Origin: Paraeggerthella hongkongensis
Lineage (GTDB): Bacteria; Actinomycetota; Coriobacteriia; Coriobacteriales; Eggerthellaceae
DNA length: 64,000 bases
NCBI RefSeq assembly: GCF_003726035.1
Contig: NZ_QICD01000003.1
Location: forward strand, 1-64,000
Direction of reading: 5' to 3'
The notes beneath the pieces were generated by a model that saw nothing but the letters and a program-made list of their open reading frames with translations, ran no database searches and was not told the DNA's origin. Made by a program: the position numbers and the translations under genes. Of this stretch, positions 43,103 to 52,588 are shown piece after piece (position 1 is the first letter of the stretch; each line of letters starts with the position of its first letter).

Positions 43103-43588
43103 TCATGCAGGAAATTTCGGCGGCAACGCGGCAGAGCCCAGTTCGCGCACAGCCGCGCTCATAGGCTGAAGACGGGGTCCTGCCAATAGCTTCGAAGTTG
43201 CATGCGCCAACAGTGCGCCCTGCTCGTCACGAACTTCAGCCTCGCAGAAACACATGGTGCGACCCCGCTTGACGACGCGACCCGTCGCCGTAACGGCGCC
43301 GACGCTCGAAGCCTTGAGGTTCGATACGTTGATGTCAATCGTCGTGCAGCCCTCGTCCTCTTCAAGCCATCCGTACAGCGCCCAATACGCAGCGCAATCG
43401 AGCAGCGAGGCATACGCGCCGCCATGGGTTCCGCCGAACGCGTTCATGTGCTTGCGCTGAAGATCGCACGACACGATGCACGACCCCTCGCCCAACTCCA
43501 CCAACTTCACGTCAAGCAGCTCGAAGTAAGGAGAGCGGTTGATCAGCTCGATCACCGCGCTCGCGTGTTCCGGATTCATGGTAGCCAC
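43103..43588 (-). CDS. PaaI-family hotdog thioesterase
   Basis: This encodes 161 residues from GTG 43586-43588, with an internal ATG three codons later; GGGAAGGGAAGGG precedes it. The hotdog helix is FGGTHGGAYASLLDCAAYWAL with the catalytic-type Asp, then TTIDINVSNLKA and VVKRGRTMCFCEAEVRD strands, as in PaaI/YbgC-like enzymes that hydrolyse aryl- or acyl-CoA esters. It is a single gene. Given the many CoA ligases nearby, it may recover CoA from dead-end esters. Confidence 0.85.
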   Translation of the reverse strand: MATMNPEHASAVIELINRSPYFELLDVKLVELGEGSCIVSCDLQRKHMNAFGGTHGGAYASLLDCAAYWALYGWLEEDEGCTTIDINVSNLKASSVGAVTATGRVVKRGRTMCFCEAEVRDEQGALLAHATSKLLAGPRLQPMSAAVRELGSAALPPKFPA

Positions 43589-43786
43589 TGGTTTCGCCCT
43601 TCCCTTCCCATCGTCTGCGCTTCATGGTAGCGGCCCGCACGAGCCAGCGACACGGACAAATCGCACCCGACGTGAACCTCTGCAGGACCCCGCAACTAAA
43701 ACGGGGGCTTGCAGATGCGCCCCGAAGCCGCCGTTCACAGGGAAAGCGCGCCCGACCCAACCGCGCGCCAATGGTTGCATACCGCG

Positions 43787-43819
43787 CAAAAGGGGCCCGG
43801 CGCAATGCCGGACCCCTTC
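43787..43819 (-). terminator. terminator of the aldehyde dehydrogenase gene
   Basis: AAGGGGCCCGGC (43790-43801) pairs with 43807-43818 with one mismatch. On the minus strand it is followed by TTTTGCG. It is 30 bases after the stop at 43849. Confidence 0.75.
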
Positions 43820-43848
43820 GAAGGCTGAAACGCGAACCGCCTGCAGCG

Positions 43849-45333
43849 CTACTTCTGGGGGTAGAAGCCGCTCGGCTCTTCGCCCAGGTTGATCATGATG
43901 TTCTTGGCTTGCGTGTAGTGCTCGAGCATGACCTTGTGCGTCTCGCGACCGATGCCGGACTGCTTGTAGCCGCCGAACGGCGCGCCCGACGGAATCTGGT
44001 TGTAGGTGTTCACCCACATACGGCCCGTCTTCACGCCCTGCGCCACACGGAACGCGCGGTTGATATCGCGGGTCCACACGGCACCGCCCAAGCCGTACAC
44101 CGAGTCGTTGGCCATGTCGATGACCTCTTGCTCGTCCTTGAACTTGATGACCACGGCAACCGGCCCGAAGATCTCCTCCTGAGCCACGCGGCACGAGTTG
44201 TTCGGCACCTCCAGCAGCGTCGGCTTGAGGAACGCGCCCTTCGCCAGCTCGCCTTCCGTGGCGCGCTCGCCGCCCACGAGCACCCTGCCGCCCTCCTGCT
44301 TGGCGATTTCCACGTACTCGAGGATCTTGTTCATTTGGCCTTGATCGATCTGGCTGCCCATCTGGGTATCGTCCTCCCACGGCAAACCGACCTTGACATT
44401 CTCGAAGGCCTTCACGGCATCCTCCACGAACCTATCGTAAACGTCTTCATGGACGAAAATGCGGCTGCCGGCGCAGCATACCTGGCCCTGGTTGAACAGG
44501 ATGCCCAGCTGCACGCCGTCCAGCATCATGTCCCACTTGCAATCGGGGAAGATGATGTTCGCGGACTTGCCGCCCAGCTCCAGCGTGGCCGGGATCAAGC
44601 GCTCGGCCGCCGCACGGGCGACGTCGCGACCGACCTCGGTAGAACCGGTGAACGCCAGCTTGCCGATGCGCTCGTTGTCCAGAATATACTGGCCGGACTT
44701 CGATCCGCGGCCCGTGACCACGTTGAACACGCCGGCCGGGATGACGTCCTGCGTCAGCCGCGCAAGCTCGAGCACCGTCAACGACGTGGTCGAAGACGGC
44801 TTGAACACCGTGCAGTCGCCAGCCGCCAGAACGGGCGCCAGCTTCCATGCGGCCATGAGGAAGGGGAAGTTCCAGGGAACGATCTGCCCCACAACGCCGA
44901 TAGGCTCATGGAGCACCAGCGACATCATGTTGCCCGGCAGCATGTCGGCCTCGCCCGTGTCAGCCAAAAGCACGCCGGCGAAGTAACGGAAGTGGTCGAC
45001 GGAGTAGGCTACGTCGATGGCGCGCGTCTCGCGGATGGGCTTGCCGTTGTCAAGCGTTTCGAGCATTGCGAAATGCTCGGCGTTCGCCTCGATGATGTCG
45101 GCCACCTTGTTCAAGATGATGGCGCGCTCGGCCTTGTCGGTCTTGCCCCAGGTCTCGAAAGCCTGCCACGCAGCATCGACGGCGCGCTCGACGTCGTCCT
45201 TCGACGCGTCGGCGATAGTGGAGAGCTTCTCCCCGTTCGCAGGGCAGTACACATCGAGCGTCGCGCCGTCGGACGCATCGACCCACTGGCCCCCGATGTA
45301 GAGTTGATAAGATTCCTGAGCAGGATTGTTCAT
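43849..45333 (-). CDS. NAD(P)-dependent aldehyde dehydrogenase
   Basis: This encodes 494 residues from ATG 45331-45333 after GAAAGGATG. ALDH motifs: VVGQIVPWNFPFLMAAWKLA, LAFTGSTEVGR, the catalytic ATLELGGKSANIIF (Glu), the nucleophile NQGQVCCAGSRIFV (paired Cys) and VYGLGGAVWTRD. Resemblance is to the betaine/aliphatic aldehyde dehydrogenase group; the exact aldehyde is not predictable. It is monocistronic with a terminator and a long upstream spacer. Confidence 0.9.
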   Translation of the reverse strand: MNNPAQESYQLYIGGQWVDASDGATLDVYCPANGEKLSTIADASKDDVERAVDAAWQAFETWGKTDKAERAIILNKVADIIEANAEHFAMLETLDNGKPIRETRAIDVAYSVDHFRYFAGVLLADTGEADMLPGNMMSLVLHEPIGVVGQIVPWNFPFLMAAWKLAPVLAAGDCTVFKPSSTTSLTVLELARLTQDVIPAGVFNVVTGRGSKSGQYILDNERIGKLAFTGSTEVGRDVARAAAERLIPATLELGGKSANIIFPDCKWDMMLDGVQLGILFNQGQVCCAGSRIFVHEDVYDRFVEDAVKAFENVKVGLPWEDDTQMGSQIDQGQMNKILEYVEIAKQEGGRVLVGGERATEGELAKGAFLKPTLLEVPNNSCRVAQEEIFGPVAVVIKFKDEQEVIDMANDSVYGLGGAVWTRDINRAFRVAQGVKTGRMWVNTYNQIPSGAPFGGYKQSGIGRETHKVMLEHYTQAKNIMINLGEEPSGFYPQK

Positions 45334-45812
45334 TCGTGCATCCTTTCTCTTGGAAGCGCAGCAAATGCGCCTTGAAGAGCGATTCACTATGATCGCTGGC
45401 CCTAGCATACCCTGTAGGCGAAGGCGCTGTCTGTCGTCTTCCCATGAAGAATCGTCAACGGTCGGTAAACGTGGGTGATCAGGTGTCAATTCCATGGCAC
45501 GCATACGGAAAACGGGGCGGATGCTACCGGACGCAACCGCGAGACGAGCGGCAAGGAAGACGCCGCGCGGGTTGCCCGCACAAAGCGACGGCCAGTCGGA
45601 CAAACATCGATTTCTGCTCGACAGCGAAAACGCGAAGCCATCGCCCCACTCCGAGCCGATCCCGTTGCACAGTGAAAAAGGACCCTGACAGAAATGCGAG
45701 GACGACGGCCTGCTCGCAACCTCTCGACTCGCACGACGAGCGCGCAGATCGAAAGGCAAAGAGCACACAAAAGCGCCGGCCCCTATCGAAGGCCGGCGCT
45801 CGGCAGACGATG
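45334..45812. other. spacer upstream of the aldehyde dehydrogenase gene
   Basis: About 480 bases. The only structure I can support is the leuA terminator at 45769-45800. Short overlapping open frames on both strands (for example 45444-45878) have no ribosome binding site and low-complexity Arg-rich products, so I see no gene. Confidence 0.4.
45769..45800 (-). terminator. terminator of leuA
   Basis: AGCGCCGGCC (45772-45781) pairs with 45791-45800. On the minus strand it is followed by TTTTGTG, 13 bases past the stop at 45813. Confidence 0.8.
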
Positions 45813-47342
45813 CTACGCGCGCTGCTGCTTGTCCAGAAGCAGCCGGTTCAAGGCGTTCAGGTACGCCTTCGCGGATGAAACGATGATGTCGCCATCCGCA
45901 CCGCGACCGGTGTACGCCTCGCCGCCCTCGGCCGTCACGCGCACGGTCACTTCGCCCAGCGCGTCGATGCCGCGCGTAACGGACGTCACCGTGAACTCGG
46001 TCAGGTCGTTGCCCACCTGCACGATCTTGTCCACGGCCTTGAACGCAGCGTCGATGGGGCCGGTTCCGTACTCGCACACCGTGCGAATCTCGCCCTCGGC
46101 ATCGCGCAGCGTGAGCGTCGCAGTCGGGGTGAGCGGGAAACCGCAGCTGATCTGAATGGCCTCCAACGTGTAGAGGGCGCGCTCGTTGCGCTCGCGCTCG
46201 TTGATGAGGCTTTCCAGATCCTCGTCGTAGACTTCCTTCTTCTTGTCGGCCAAGTTGAGGAACGCCTCGTACACTTGGTCGAGCGCCTCGCCCTCAAGAT
46301 CGTAGCCCAGTTCCACCATGCGGTGCTTGAGCGCCGCATGGCCCGAACGCGCCGTGAGCACGATCTGGCTTTGTCCCGCACCCACGTCCGCCGGATCGAT
46401 GATCTCGTAGGTATCGCGCTTCTTCAGCACGCCGTCCTGATGGATGCCCGAAGAATGAGCGAACGCGTTCGCGCCCACGATCGCCTTGTTTGCCTGCACG
46501 TTCATGCCGGTGATGGACGACACCAAGCGACTGGCCTTCACGAATTCGCGCGTGTTCACGTCGGTGCGCGCGTCCAGCTCGGCCTCGTGCATCTTGATGG
46601 CCATGACCACTTCTTCCATGGCCGTGTTGCCCGCGCGCTCGCCCAAACCGTTGATCGTGCACTCCACCTGGCGCGCGCCGTTTTTCACGCCGGCCATGGC
46701 AAGCGCCGTGGCCATGCCCAGATCGTTGTGGCAATGCACGGCGATCTTCACGTTCTCGATGCCGTTCACGCCATCGACCAGGTACCTGATGCGCTGCCCG
46801 AACTCCTCGGGCAGCGAGTAGCCCGTCGTGTCGGGAATGTTCACCACGGTAGCTCCCGCGTTCACGACCGCCTGTATCACGCGCACCAGGAAATCGTAGT
46901 CCGAACGGCCCGCGTCCTCCGCGTAGAACTGCACGTCCTCGACGTACTTCTTCGCGTACTTCACGCACTTGACCGCGCGCTCGACGCATTCGTCCTCTGA
47001 AATGCGCAGCTTGTCGCGCAAGTGGCTCGGGCTCACGCCGATGCCCGTATGGATGCGCGGGCGCTTGGCGTAGCGAAGCGCGTCGGCCGCCGAATCAATG
47101 TCCTTCTCCACCGCGCGCGTCAGGCCGCAGACGACGGCCGCATCTCCCGCCAGCTCGGCGATACGGCGAACGCTCTCGAAGTCTCCCGGACTCGAAATGG
47201 GGAAACCCGCCTCGATGACGTCGACGTTCAGACGTAGCAGCTGACGCGCGACCACCAGTTTCTCCTCGGTGTTCATGGATGCGCCCGGCGACTGCTCGCC
47301 GTCGCGCAGCGTGGTGTCGAAGATATCGATCTTGCGCGTCAT
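45813..47342 (-). CDS. leuA: 2-isopropylmalate synthase
   Basis: This encodes 509 residues, the usual bacterial LeuA length. ATG 47340-47342 follows GGAAGGAATG. It condenses acetyl-CoA with 2-oxoisovalerate, the first step of leucine synthesis. Motifs: [16 protein letters not shown] (catalytic Arg/Asp), [19 protein letters not shown] with the metal-binding Hx[10 protein letters not shown], the [11 protein letters not shown] flexible linker and a C-terminal LeuA_dimer regulatory domain for leucine feedback. leuBCD are not adjacent; the gene is probably transcribed alone. Confidence 0.95.
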   Translation of the reverse strand: MTRKIDIFDTTLRDGEQSPGASMNTEEKLVVARQLLRLNVDVIEAGFPISSPGDFESVRRIAELAGDAAVVCGLTRAVEKDIDSAADALRYAKRPRIHTGIGVSPSHLRDKLRISEDECVERAVKCVKYAKKYVEDVQFYAEDAGRSDYDFLVRVIQAVVNAGATVVNIPDTTGYSLPEEFGQRIRYLVDGVNGIENVKIAVHCHNDLGMATALAMAGVKNGARQVECTINGLGERAGNTAMEEVVMAIKMHEAELDARTDVNTREFVKASRLVSSITGMNVQANKAIVGANAFAHSSGIHQDGVLKKRDTYEIIDPADVGAGQSQIVLTARSGHAALKHRMVELGYDLEGEALDQVYEAFLNLADKKKEVYDEDLESLINERERNERALYTLEAIQISCGFPLTPTATLTLRDAEGEIRTVCEYGTGPIDAAFKAVDKIVQVGNDLTEFTVTSVTRGIDALGEVTVRVTAEGGEAYTGRGADGDIIVSSAKAYLNALNRLLLDKQQRA

Positions 47343-47552
47343 GTGCTCATTCCTTCCCGTCATACGCCTGCCGCCCGCTACGCCGAAGGGCGCTGCGGGC
47401 GGCAGACTGCTCAAATTGGTTTGACAATCATAGCTAATTAAGCCAACCAATTCAATTGGGATTCTTCGAGCTCCGGTCAATTCCGGGAAACCGACCGTAA
47501 AGGGAGGCGAGCGGCGCGTTCCGGAAGCACCGCTGCAGCCCCTCCCCCGATC

Positions 47553-49133
47553 TTACAGCTTGATGTACCAGAGATTCTTGAGATCGACCAAGCCCGCGCG
47601 CAGCTTCGCCAGCACTTCGTCGTCAACCGTGCCCTCCACGTTCATGTACACAAGAGCGCAGCGCTCCTCCGGCTTCGTGCCGATCTGCATCGTGGTGATG
47701 TTGATGCCCGCTTCGCCCAGAATGGTTCCGATGGTTCCCACGCGGCCCGGAGCGTCTTCGTACTCGAACACGAGCGATTGCGACGCCGGGGCGATATCCA
47801 TCTTGTAACCCAAAAGCGACACGAGACGCGCAGCCTGGGCCTCTCCGGCAAGCGTGCACGCAACCTCGGTGCCGTCGGCAACGATGGACACCGTGGAAGC
47901 GTAACCGGATGCATCGGCGCTCGAGAGCGTGTCGATGCGAATGCCATGGCGCTTCGCCACGGCCTCGGCGTTCACCGGCGTGACCGTAGCCGTATTCTGA
48001 TAGGACAGCAGCCCCTTGAGCGTGCCCGCCACCAGAATGGAAAGATCTGCGTTGGCCAGCGTGCCGGCGGCCGTCAGCTTCAAGAACTGGGGGATCTCGC
48101 CATGGATCTGAGCCAACATGCTTCCCATCATCTGACAGGCGGGAACGTAGGGCCCCACCGTGTCCATGACCTCAGGGGGAACGGGAGCCATGTTGAGGGC
48201 CGTGGGGACGATGGACCCTTCAAGGCCGGCCGCCACGTACTCGGCCGTCTGCACGCCTGCGCGCAGCTGCGCCTCAAGCGTGCTGGCGCCCAGATGCGGC
48301 GTGAGGATGGCGTTCTCGAACTCATGCAACGGGCTTTCGCGGCACGGCTCGGTTTCGTACACGTCCAGGCCCACGGCGCCGATCTTGCCCGCCGCCAGGA
48401 AGTCGGCCAGGGAATCGACGTTGAAGATGCCGCCGCGCGCGGCGTTCACCAAGATGACGCCGTCTTTCATGGCGGCGTACTGCTCCGGCCCGAACATGCC
48501 GATGGTCTCCTTGGTTTTGGGCAGGTGCACGGTGATGAAGTCGGCAAGCGGCACGATGGCGTCCACGTCGTCGTACAGCGTAACGCCCAACTGCTCCGCG
48601 CGCTCAGGGCTGCAGTACGGATCGTAGCCCACCAGCTTCATGCCGAATGCGCGAGCACGCTCTGCCACCAAGCCGCCGATGCGACCCAAACCGAAGATGG
48701 CCAGCGTTTTCTCGTACAGCTCGACGCCCGTGAACTTGGCGCGCTCCCACACGCCCGCATGCATGGACGCGTTCGCCGGCGCGATGTTGCGCGCGCAAGC
48801 CAGCATGAGCGCCATGGTATGCTCGGCGGCCGACACGATGTTGGACGTGGGCGCATTGCACACGATCACTCCGCGCTCGGTGGCGGCGTCCACGTCGACG
48901 TTGTCGACGCCCACGCCCGCGCGCCCGATAATGCGCAGCTTGCCGCCCGCCTCGATCACCTCGCGCGTGACCTTGGTGGCCGACCGCACGATGAGCCCGT
49001 CGTAGTCGGGAATGGCCGCGAGCAGCTCTTCGGGCGTCATCTTCAGCCTGACGTCAACCTCGATGCCCTTGTCGCGCAGCACCGCAAGGCCAGCCTCAGC
49101 CAGCTTCTCGGAAACCAGCACCTTCTTCGTCAT
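47553..49133 (-). CDS. serA: D-3-phosphoglycerate dehydrogenase
   Basis: This encodes 526 residues, the length of type I (long) SerA. ATG 49131-49133 follows AAAGGTGGG. It oxidises 3-phosphoglycerate with NAD to start serine synthesis. Seen: IIGRAGVGVDNVDVDAA, the nucleotide-binding LAIFGLGRIGGLVAERA, VNAARGGIFNVDSL, and the catalytic-His region LTPHLGASTLEAQLRAG. It continues into an intervening allosteric-substrate-binding domain and a C-terminal ACT domain (EDAPGRVGTIGTILGEAGI) for serine feedback. It lies 210 bases upstream of leuA on the same strand. Confidence 0.95.
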   Translation of the reverse strand: MTKKVLVSEKLAEAGLAVLRDKGIEVDVRLKMTPEELLAAIPDYDGLIVRSATKVTREVIEAGGKLRIIGRAGVGVDNVDVDAATERGVIVCNAPTSNIVSAAEHTMALMLACARNIAPANASMHAGVWERAKFTGVELYEKTLAIFGLGRIGGLVAERARAFGMKLVGYDPYCSPERAEQLGVTLYDDVDAIVPLADFITVHLPKTKETIGMFGPEQYAAMKDGVILVNAARGGIFNVDSLADFLAAGKIGAVGLDVYETEPCRESPLHEFENAILTPHLGASTLEAQLRAGVQTAEYVAAGLEGSIVPTALNMAPVPPEVMDTVGPYVPACQMMGSMLAQIHGEIPQFLKLTAAGTLANADLSILVAGTLKGLLSYQNTATVTPVNAEAVAKRHGIRIDTLSSADASGYASTVSIVADGTEVACTLAGEAQAARLVSLLGYKMDIAPASQSLVFEYEDAPGRVGTIGTILGEAGINITTMQIGTKPEERCALVYMNVEGTVDDEVLAKLRAGLVDLKNLWYIKL

Positions 49134-49288
49134 AACGGAACCCACCTTTTGCCTCATGGAATAGTGTCGGAATGAAAACCGCTCCGCCCTAGCCGAACAT
49201 GCGGCCCTGACCGAGCAAGCGTACCCATGATACGAAAAAACCGCTCGCGCGAAAGGCCGAGCGGCGAAATAACCGATGAAATGCGAAT

Positions 49289-49329
49289 GCAGGACGCATG
49301 CGGCCGACCAAGCGCCGCATGCGTCCTGC
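49289..49329 (-). terminator. 16 bp perfect hairpin after the small membrane-protein gene
   Basis: GCAGGACGCATGCGGC (49289-49304) pairs exactly with 49314-49329 around a nine-base loop, 22 bases past the minus-strand stop at 49351. Confidence 0.65.
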
Positions 49330-49350
49330 AGTTGAAAGAAAGCCCCTGCT

Positions 49351-49791
49351 TTACCAGCGCATTTCCTGATGCTTGATATTGTTCGCAAGCACCACGCACA
49401 CAATGGGCAGGCCCAAAGACAGCAGCGAGCTCACGATGGACGAGAAGTCCAAGCCGTTGAACAGCGTACCCACCAGATTCAGCGCGCCGAACACCACGCC
49501 GATGACGGCCAGCACGAAAAACACGCCGATCTTGCTGGGGTTGTTGGCCCCGCGTACGCCGAAGATGCCGATGATCAGGTCGAAAAGCGACGATAGGAGC
49601 AAGCCGAATCCCAAGATCATAGCCAGTCCGCCCGCTACGGCCGTGCCGTCGTCGGCCATGTCCACGCCCGTCACGCCCATCGCGCCGCCGCCGATGAGCA
49701 AGAACAGCGAAAAGGCAAGCCCCAAAACTCCCACAACTATCATGATGATCGAGATCACCTTCAAAGCCTTCTGCGATGTGCTCTTTTCCAT
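49351..49791 (-). CDS. small four-helix membrane protein of unknown function
   Basis: This encodes 146 residues from ATG 49789-49791, preceded by GGAGG; an ATG four codons upstream is possible. About four membrane helices (VISIIMIVVGVLGLAFSLFL, then GGLAMILGFGLLLSSLFDLI, FFVLAVIGVVFGALNLVG and a last one) are joined by short loops. The repeated Gly-rich helices suggest a DUF-type scaffold or stress membrane protein. No family is recognised with certainty. It lies just downstream of the surface-protein gene on the same strand, with which it may share a transcript. Confidence 0.7.
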   Translation of the reverse strand: MEKSTSQKALKVISIIMIVVGVLGLAFSLFLLIGGGAMGVTGVDMADDGTAVAGGLAMILGFGLLLSSLFDLIIGIFGVRGANNPSKIGVFFVLAVIGVVFGALNLVGTLFNGLDFSSIVSSLLSLGLPIVCVVLANNIKHQEMRW

Positions 49792-49867
49792 GTCATCCTC
49801 CATGTTCTCGGGAAGGATCCGCGCGAGGCAACGCTTGAAGCCGGCGGATCCTTCGCTTCCCTCTTCG

Positions 49868-51667
49868 TTATTCGTCGCGCTTGCGCGAACCGGCCGCGCC
49901 CAGCGCAACGGCACCGGCCGCCGCGCACGCGATCAACGCCAAAGCCGTCGTGCTCGACGCGTCTCCCGTTTTAGCCAACGTCTTAGCCTGAGCCTTGGCC
50001 GTCGGCACGACCTTGCCGCCCTGCACGTCCTTGGGCGCCGTCAAGGCGAACGGCGAAAGCTCGTCCACGCTGACCAGCACCCTTCCGTTCGCGCATTCGG
50101 CCGTCATCGTCTCCACGGTTCCGTCCGCCTTCAGATGGCGAACCGTGACCGTCTTCCCATCGTGCTTCCTATCCAAAGGAAACGACAGCCGCAACGCGCC
50201 CTCGTACGAGCCGCCCGTCACGCGCACCTCGTACGCGGAAAGCACGTCGTGCCCCTCACGGCCGGCCTGCGCCGAAACCGCCTGGTACGCAGCGCCCGAG
50301 GACAAGGGCGCCACCTCGAGCACAGCGCCCTCGGTCAGCTTCCCGCTCACCTGGACCAGGCTCTTTTCGTCCACGACGGTGCGGTCGACGTACACCGGCG
50401 CCAAAGCCGTCCACTTCGCGTACAGCGTGGTATCGCGGGCAACCGTATCGCTTTCGAAATCCCACGGAACGGTCAATGCGGGATCCTTGCACCATCCGCC
50501 GAACGCCGCACCGCTCTTCACCGGGTCGGCCGGCTTGGCGACCTTCGATCCGGCCTTGACCGTTTGGGGCTCCACGGCGCTGCCGCCGGCAACGTCGAAC
50601 GAAACGGTGCACACGGCCCTGGACGCGATATAGTCGGGAACCGGGTTCTTCTCGCCCATCAGCACGGGCAGGTTCCCGGAGGAAAACGTCCAAGCGCCCA
50701 GAGGAGCGGCTATGAACCCGAGTCCGTCCCGGCGCTGCCACCACGATGCGTCGACGATGTCCGTTGCGGACGCATCCGCGCCGTTCTTCGTCTCGGCGCC
50801 CTTCTCGAGCACGGCGCCATCGGTCTTGCCGTCCTCTTTCGCGCTCGCGAACCCGTAATTGCTCGCGCCTTCGAACACCGCCCCATTATGGACGCCGCCC
50901 CAGATACGGCCCGCCGACGCGGCGGCATTCGTCGCAATGACGAAAGGATTGAGCCCCGCGCAGTTCTTGATGACGTTCTCTCCGTCCACGTTGCCCACGA
51001 TGCCGCCGACCTTCTCCGCCCCCTGCACGCCTCCCGAGCTGTAAGAATACGAAACGTTCGCGCTTGAACGCACGAAGCCTGCGATGCCGCCGATGGAGGT
51101 TGACGACCCCGTCACGGAAGCCGTGCTGTAGCAGTTCTCGATAAGCGCGCCATCGGTGGCGCAACCCACCAGCCCGCCCACGGAATCGATACCGCTGACC
51201 GCGCCCGAAACGAAGCAACGCGAAACGACGCCGCCCCGCAGCTCCGACGCCAAAGCGCCGGTGTAGTTCCCCCCGGTCACGGCAACGTTCGCCAACCCCA
51301 AATTCACGATACGGCCCCTCACCATGCCGAACAGCGACGCCTGCGAAGCGCCGTCGTTGACGACCAAGCCGGAGATCGTCTTCCCGCCCCCGTCGAAGGT
51401 GCCGGAGTACATCCCGTGAGGAGCATCCCAAACTTCAGCGAGCTCGATGTTCGCCGTCAGCTTGAAGCTCGCGTTCGAGAGGGTGCCGTCGTTCAGTCCG
51501 GCTCCCATGGCGCGCAATTGGGCCTCGTTCTCGATCAAGTACGGATCGTCGCCCGATCCGGTGCCGCCGCCGAACGACGCGGCGGACTCCGCCGCGAACG
51601 CCGCCGCCGGCATCAAAGCAAGCATCAGGACCGCCCCCGCGAGCGCCTTCGCCCATCGTTTGCCCAT
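49868..51667 (-). CDS. cell-wall-anchored surface protein with GLUG and InlB-type repeats
   Basis: This encodes 599 residues from ATG 51665-51667 behind AAGGAAGGGAAG. A signal peptide (AGAVLMLALMPAAAFA) is followed by a beta-helix region with GLUG-type turns (GGLVGCATDGA, GGIAGFVRS, GGIVGNVDG). Next is one Listeria-Bacteroides (InlB B/Flg_new) repeat (VSFDVAGGSAVEPQTVKAG, GGWCKD, LYAKWT) and a fold with VDRTVVDEKSLVQVSG. A C-terminal sorting signal LAKTGD, a hydrophobic helix and KRDE follow, an LPXTG variant. It is probably an adhesin or exposed scaffold. The divergent LytTR/GHKL pair begins 195 bases away. Confidence 0.85.
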   Translation of the reverse strand: MGKRWAKALAGAVLMLALMPAAAFAAESAASFGGGTGSGDDPYLIENEAQLRAMGAGLNDGTLSNASFKLTANIELAEVWDAPHGMYSGTFDGGGKTISGLVVNDGASQASLFGMVRGRIVNLGLANVAVTGGNYTGALASELRGGVVSRCFVSGAVSGIDSVGGLVGCATDGALIENCYSTASVTGSSTSIGGIAGFVRSSANVSYSYSSGGVQGAEKVGGIVGNVDGENVIKNCAGLNPFVIATNAAASAGRIWGGVHNGAVFEGASNYGFASAKEDGKTDGAVLEKGAETKNGADASATDIVDASWWQRRDGLGFIAAPLGAWTFSSGNLPVLMGEKNPVPDYIASRAVCTVSFDVAGGSAVEPQTVKAGSKVAKPADPVKSGAAFGGWCKDPALTVPWDFESDTVARDTTLYAKWTALAPVYVDRTVVDEKSLVQVSGKLTEGAVLEVAPLSSGAAYQAVSAQAGREGHDVLSAYEVRVTGGSYEGALRLSFPLDRKHDGKTVTVRHLKADGTVETMTAECANGRVLVSVDELSPFALTAPKDVQGGKVVPTAKAQAKTLAKTGDASSTTALALIACAAAGAVALGAAGSRKRDE

Positions 51668-51861
51668 CGGCTTCCCTTCCTTCCATTCGATCGCGTACGC
51701 TTTGAGGGTAATCATGTCATATATTCGATCTGCAAACCGTTTTCTGCACGAACGGTAAGGTTTCCCAACATGAACGGCGCGGGAAAAAACGGTGGCGTTT
51801 CCGGCTGCGTTCAGCGACAATACCTAGTGGAACCCCCGCATTCGGCCAGAAAGGCATCACC

Positions 51862-52584
51862 GTGCGCATCGCGCTTTGCGACGACAACCCCAAAGATCTG
51901 GCTTCGCTTGCAAGCCTGCTGGAAACGTACCGCCGGGAAACGAAGGCGAACCTCTCGATCCGCACCTACGCGAACGGCGTGGCGCTGCTTGACGACGTTC
52001 GCACGGAGCGCTTCGACCTGATGATGCTCGACGTCATGATGCCCTTCGTGGACGGCATCCAGATCGCGCGCGAGATCAGGGGATTCGACGAAGGCGCTCG
52101 CATCGCGTTTCTCACCTCGTCGCCCGAGTTCGCAGTGGAAAGCTACGAGGTGGATGCGTTTCACTACCTTCTGAAGCCCGTGACCCGCGACAAGCTGTTC
52201 GCCGTCCTGGACAAGCTTCGCCGCACCGTGGACCGGCAAGGCGACGGCTTGACCGTCAAGCTCAAGGGAGGAGTCGCCGGCATCTTGTTCGCGCGCATCG
52301 CCTTCGTCGAAGTGCTCAATCGAACGGTTCGCTTCCATATGACCGACGGAAGCGTGAAGGAAACGGCGGGATCGCTGTCGGATTACGAGTCGAAGCTTCT
52401 GGAGCGCCCCGAGTTCGTGCGCGCGCATCGGGCGTTCATCGTGAACCTCGACCAGATCCAAGAGCTCGACAAGCTGAGCCTGCGCACGTTCTCGAACGAA
52501 TCCGTCCCCCTGTCGCGCAGATTGTCCGGCGAGGTCAAATCCGCCTACCTGAAACGGCTGTTCCTGCAAGCGGAAATGGCGTAG
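51862..52584 (+). CDS. LytTR response regulator (AgrA-like)
   Basis: This encodes 240 residues from GTG 51862, AAAGG seven bases upstream. The receiver domain has LCDDNP acidic residues, phosphorylatable Asp in MMLDVMMPF (D57) and the Lys in LLKPV. The C-terminal half is a LytTR DNA-binding domain (IAFVEVLNRTVRFHMTDGS, RPEFVRAHRAFIVNLDQI). The GHKL kinase gene begins four bases after it. Regulators of this type control virulence-like surface and bacteriocin genes. The divergent surface-protein gene is the obvious local target. Confidence 0.9.
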   Translation: MRIALCDDNPKDLASLASLLETYRRETKANLSIRTYANGVALLDDVRTERFDLMMLDVMMPFVDGIQIAREIRGFDEGARIAFLTSSPEFAVESYEVDAFHYLLKPVTRDKLFAVLDKLRRTVDRQGDGLTVKLKGGVAGILFARIAFVEVLNRTVRFHMTDGSVKETAGSLSDYESKLLERPEFVRAHRAFIVNLDQIQELDKLSLRTFSNESVPLSRRLSGEVKSAYLKRLFLQAEMA

Positions 52585-52588
52585 CCCC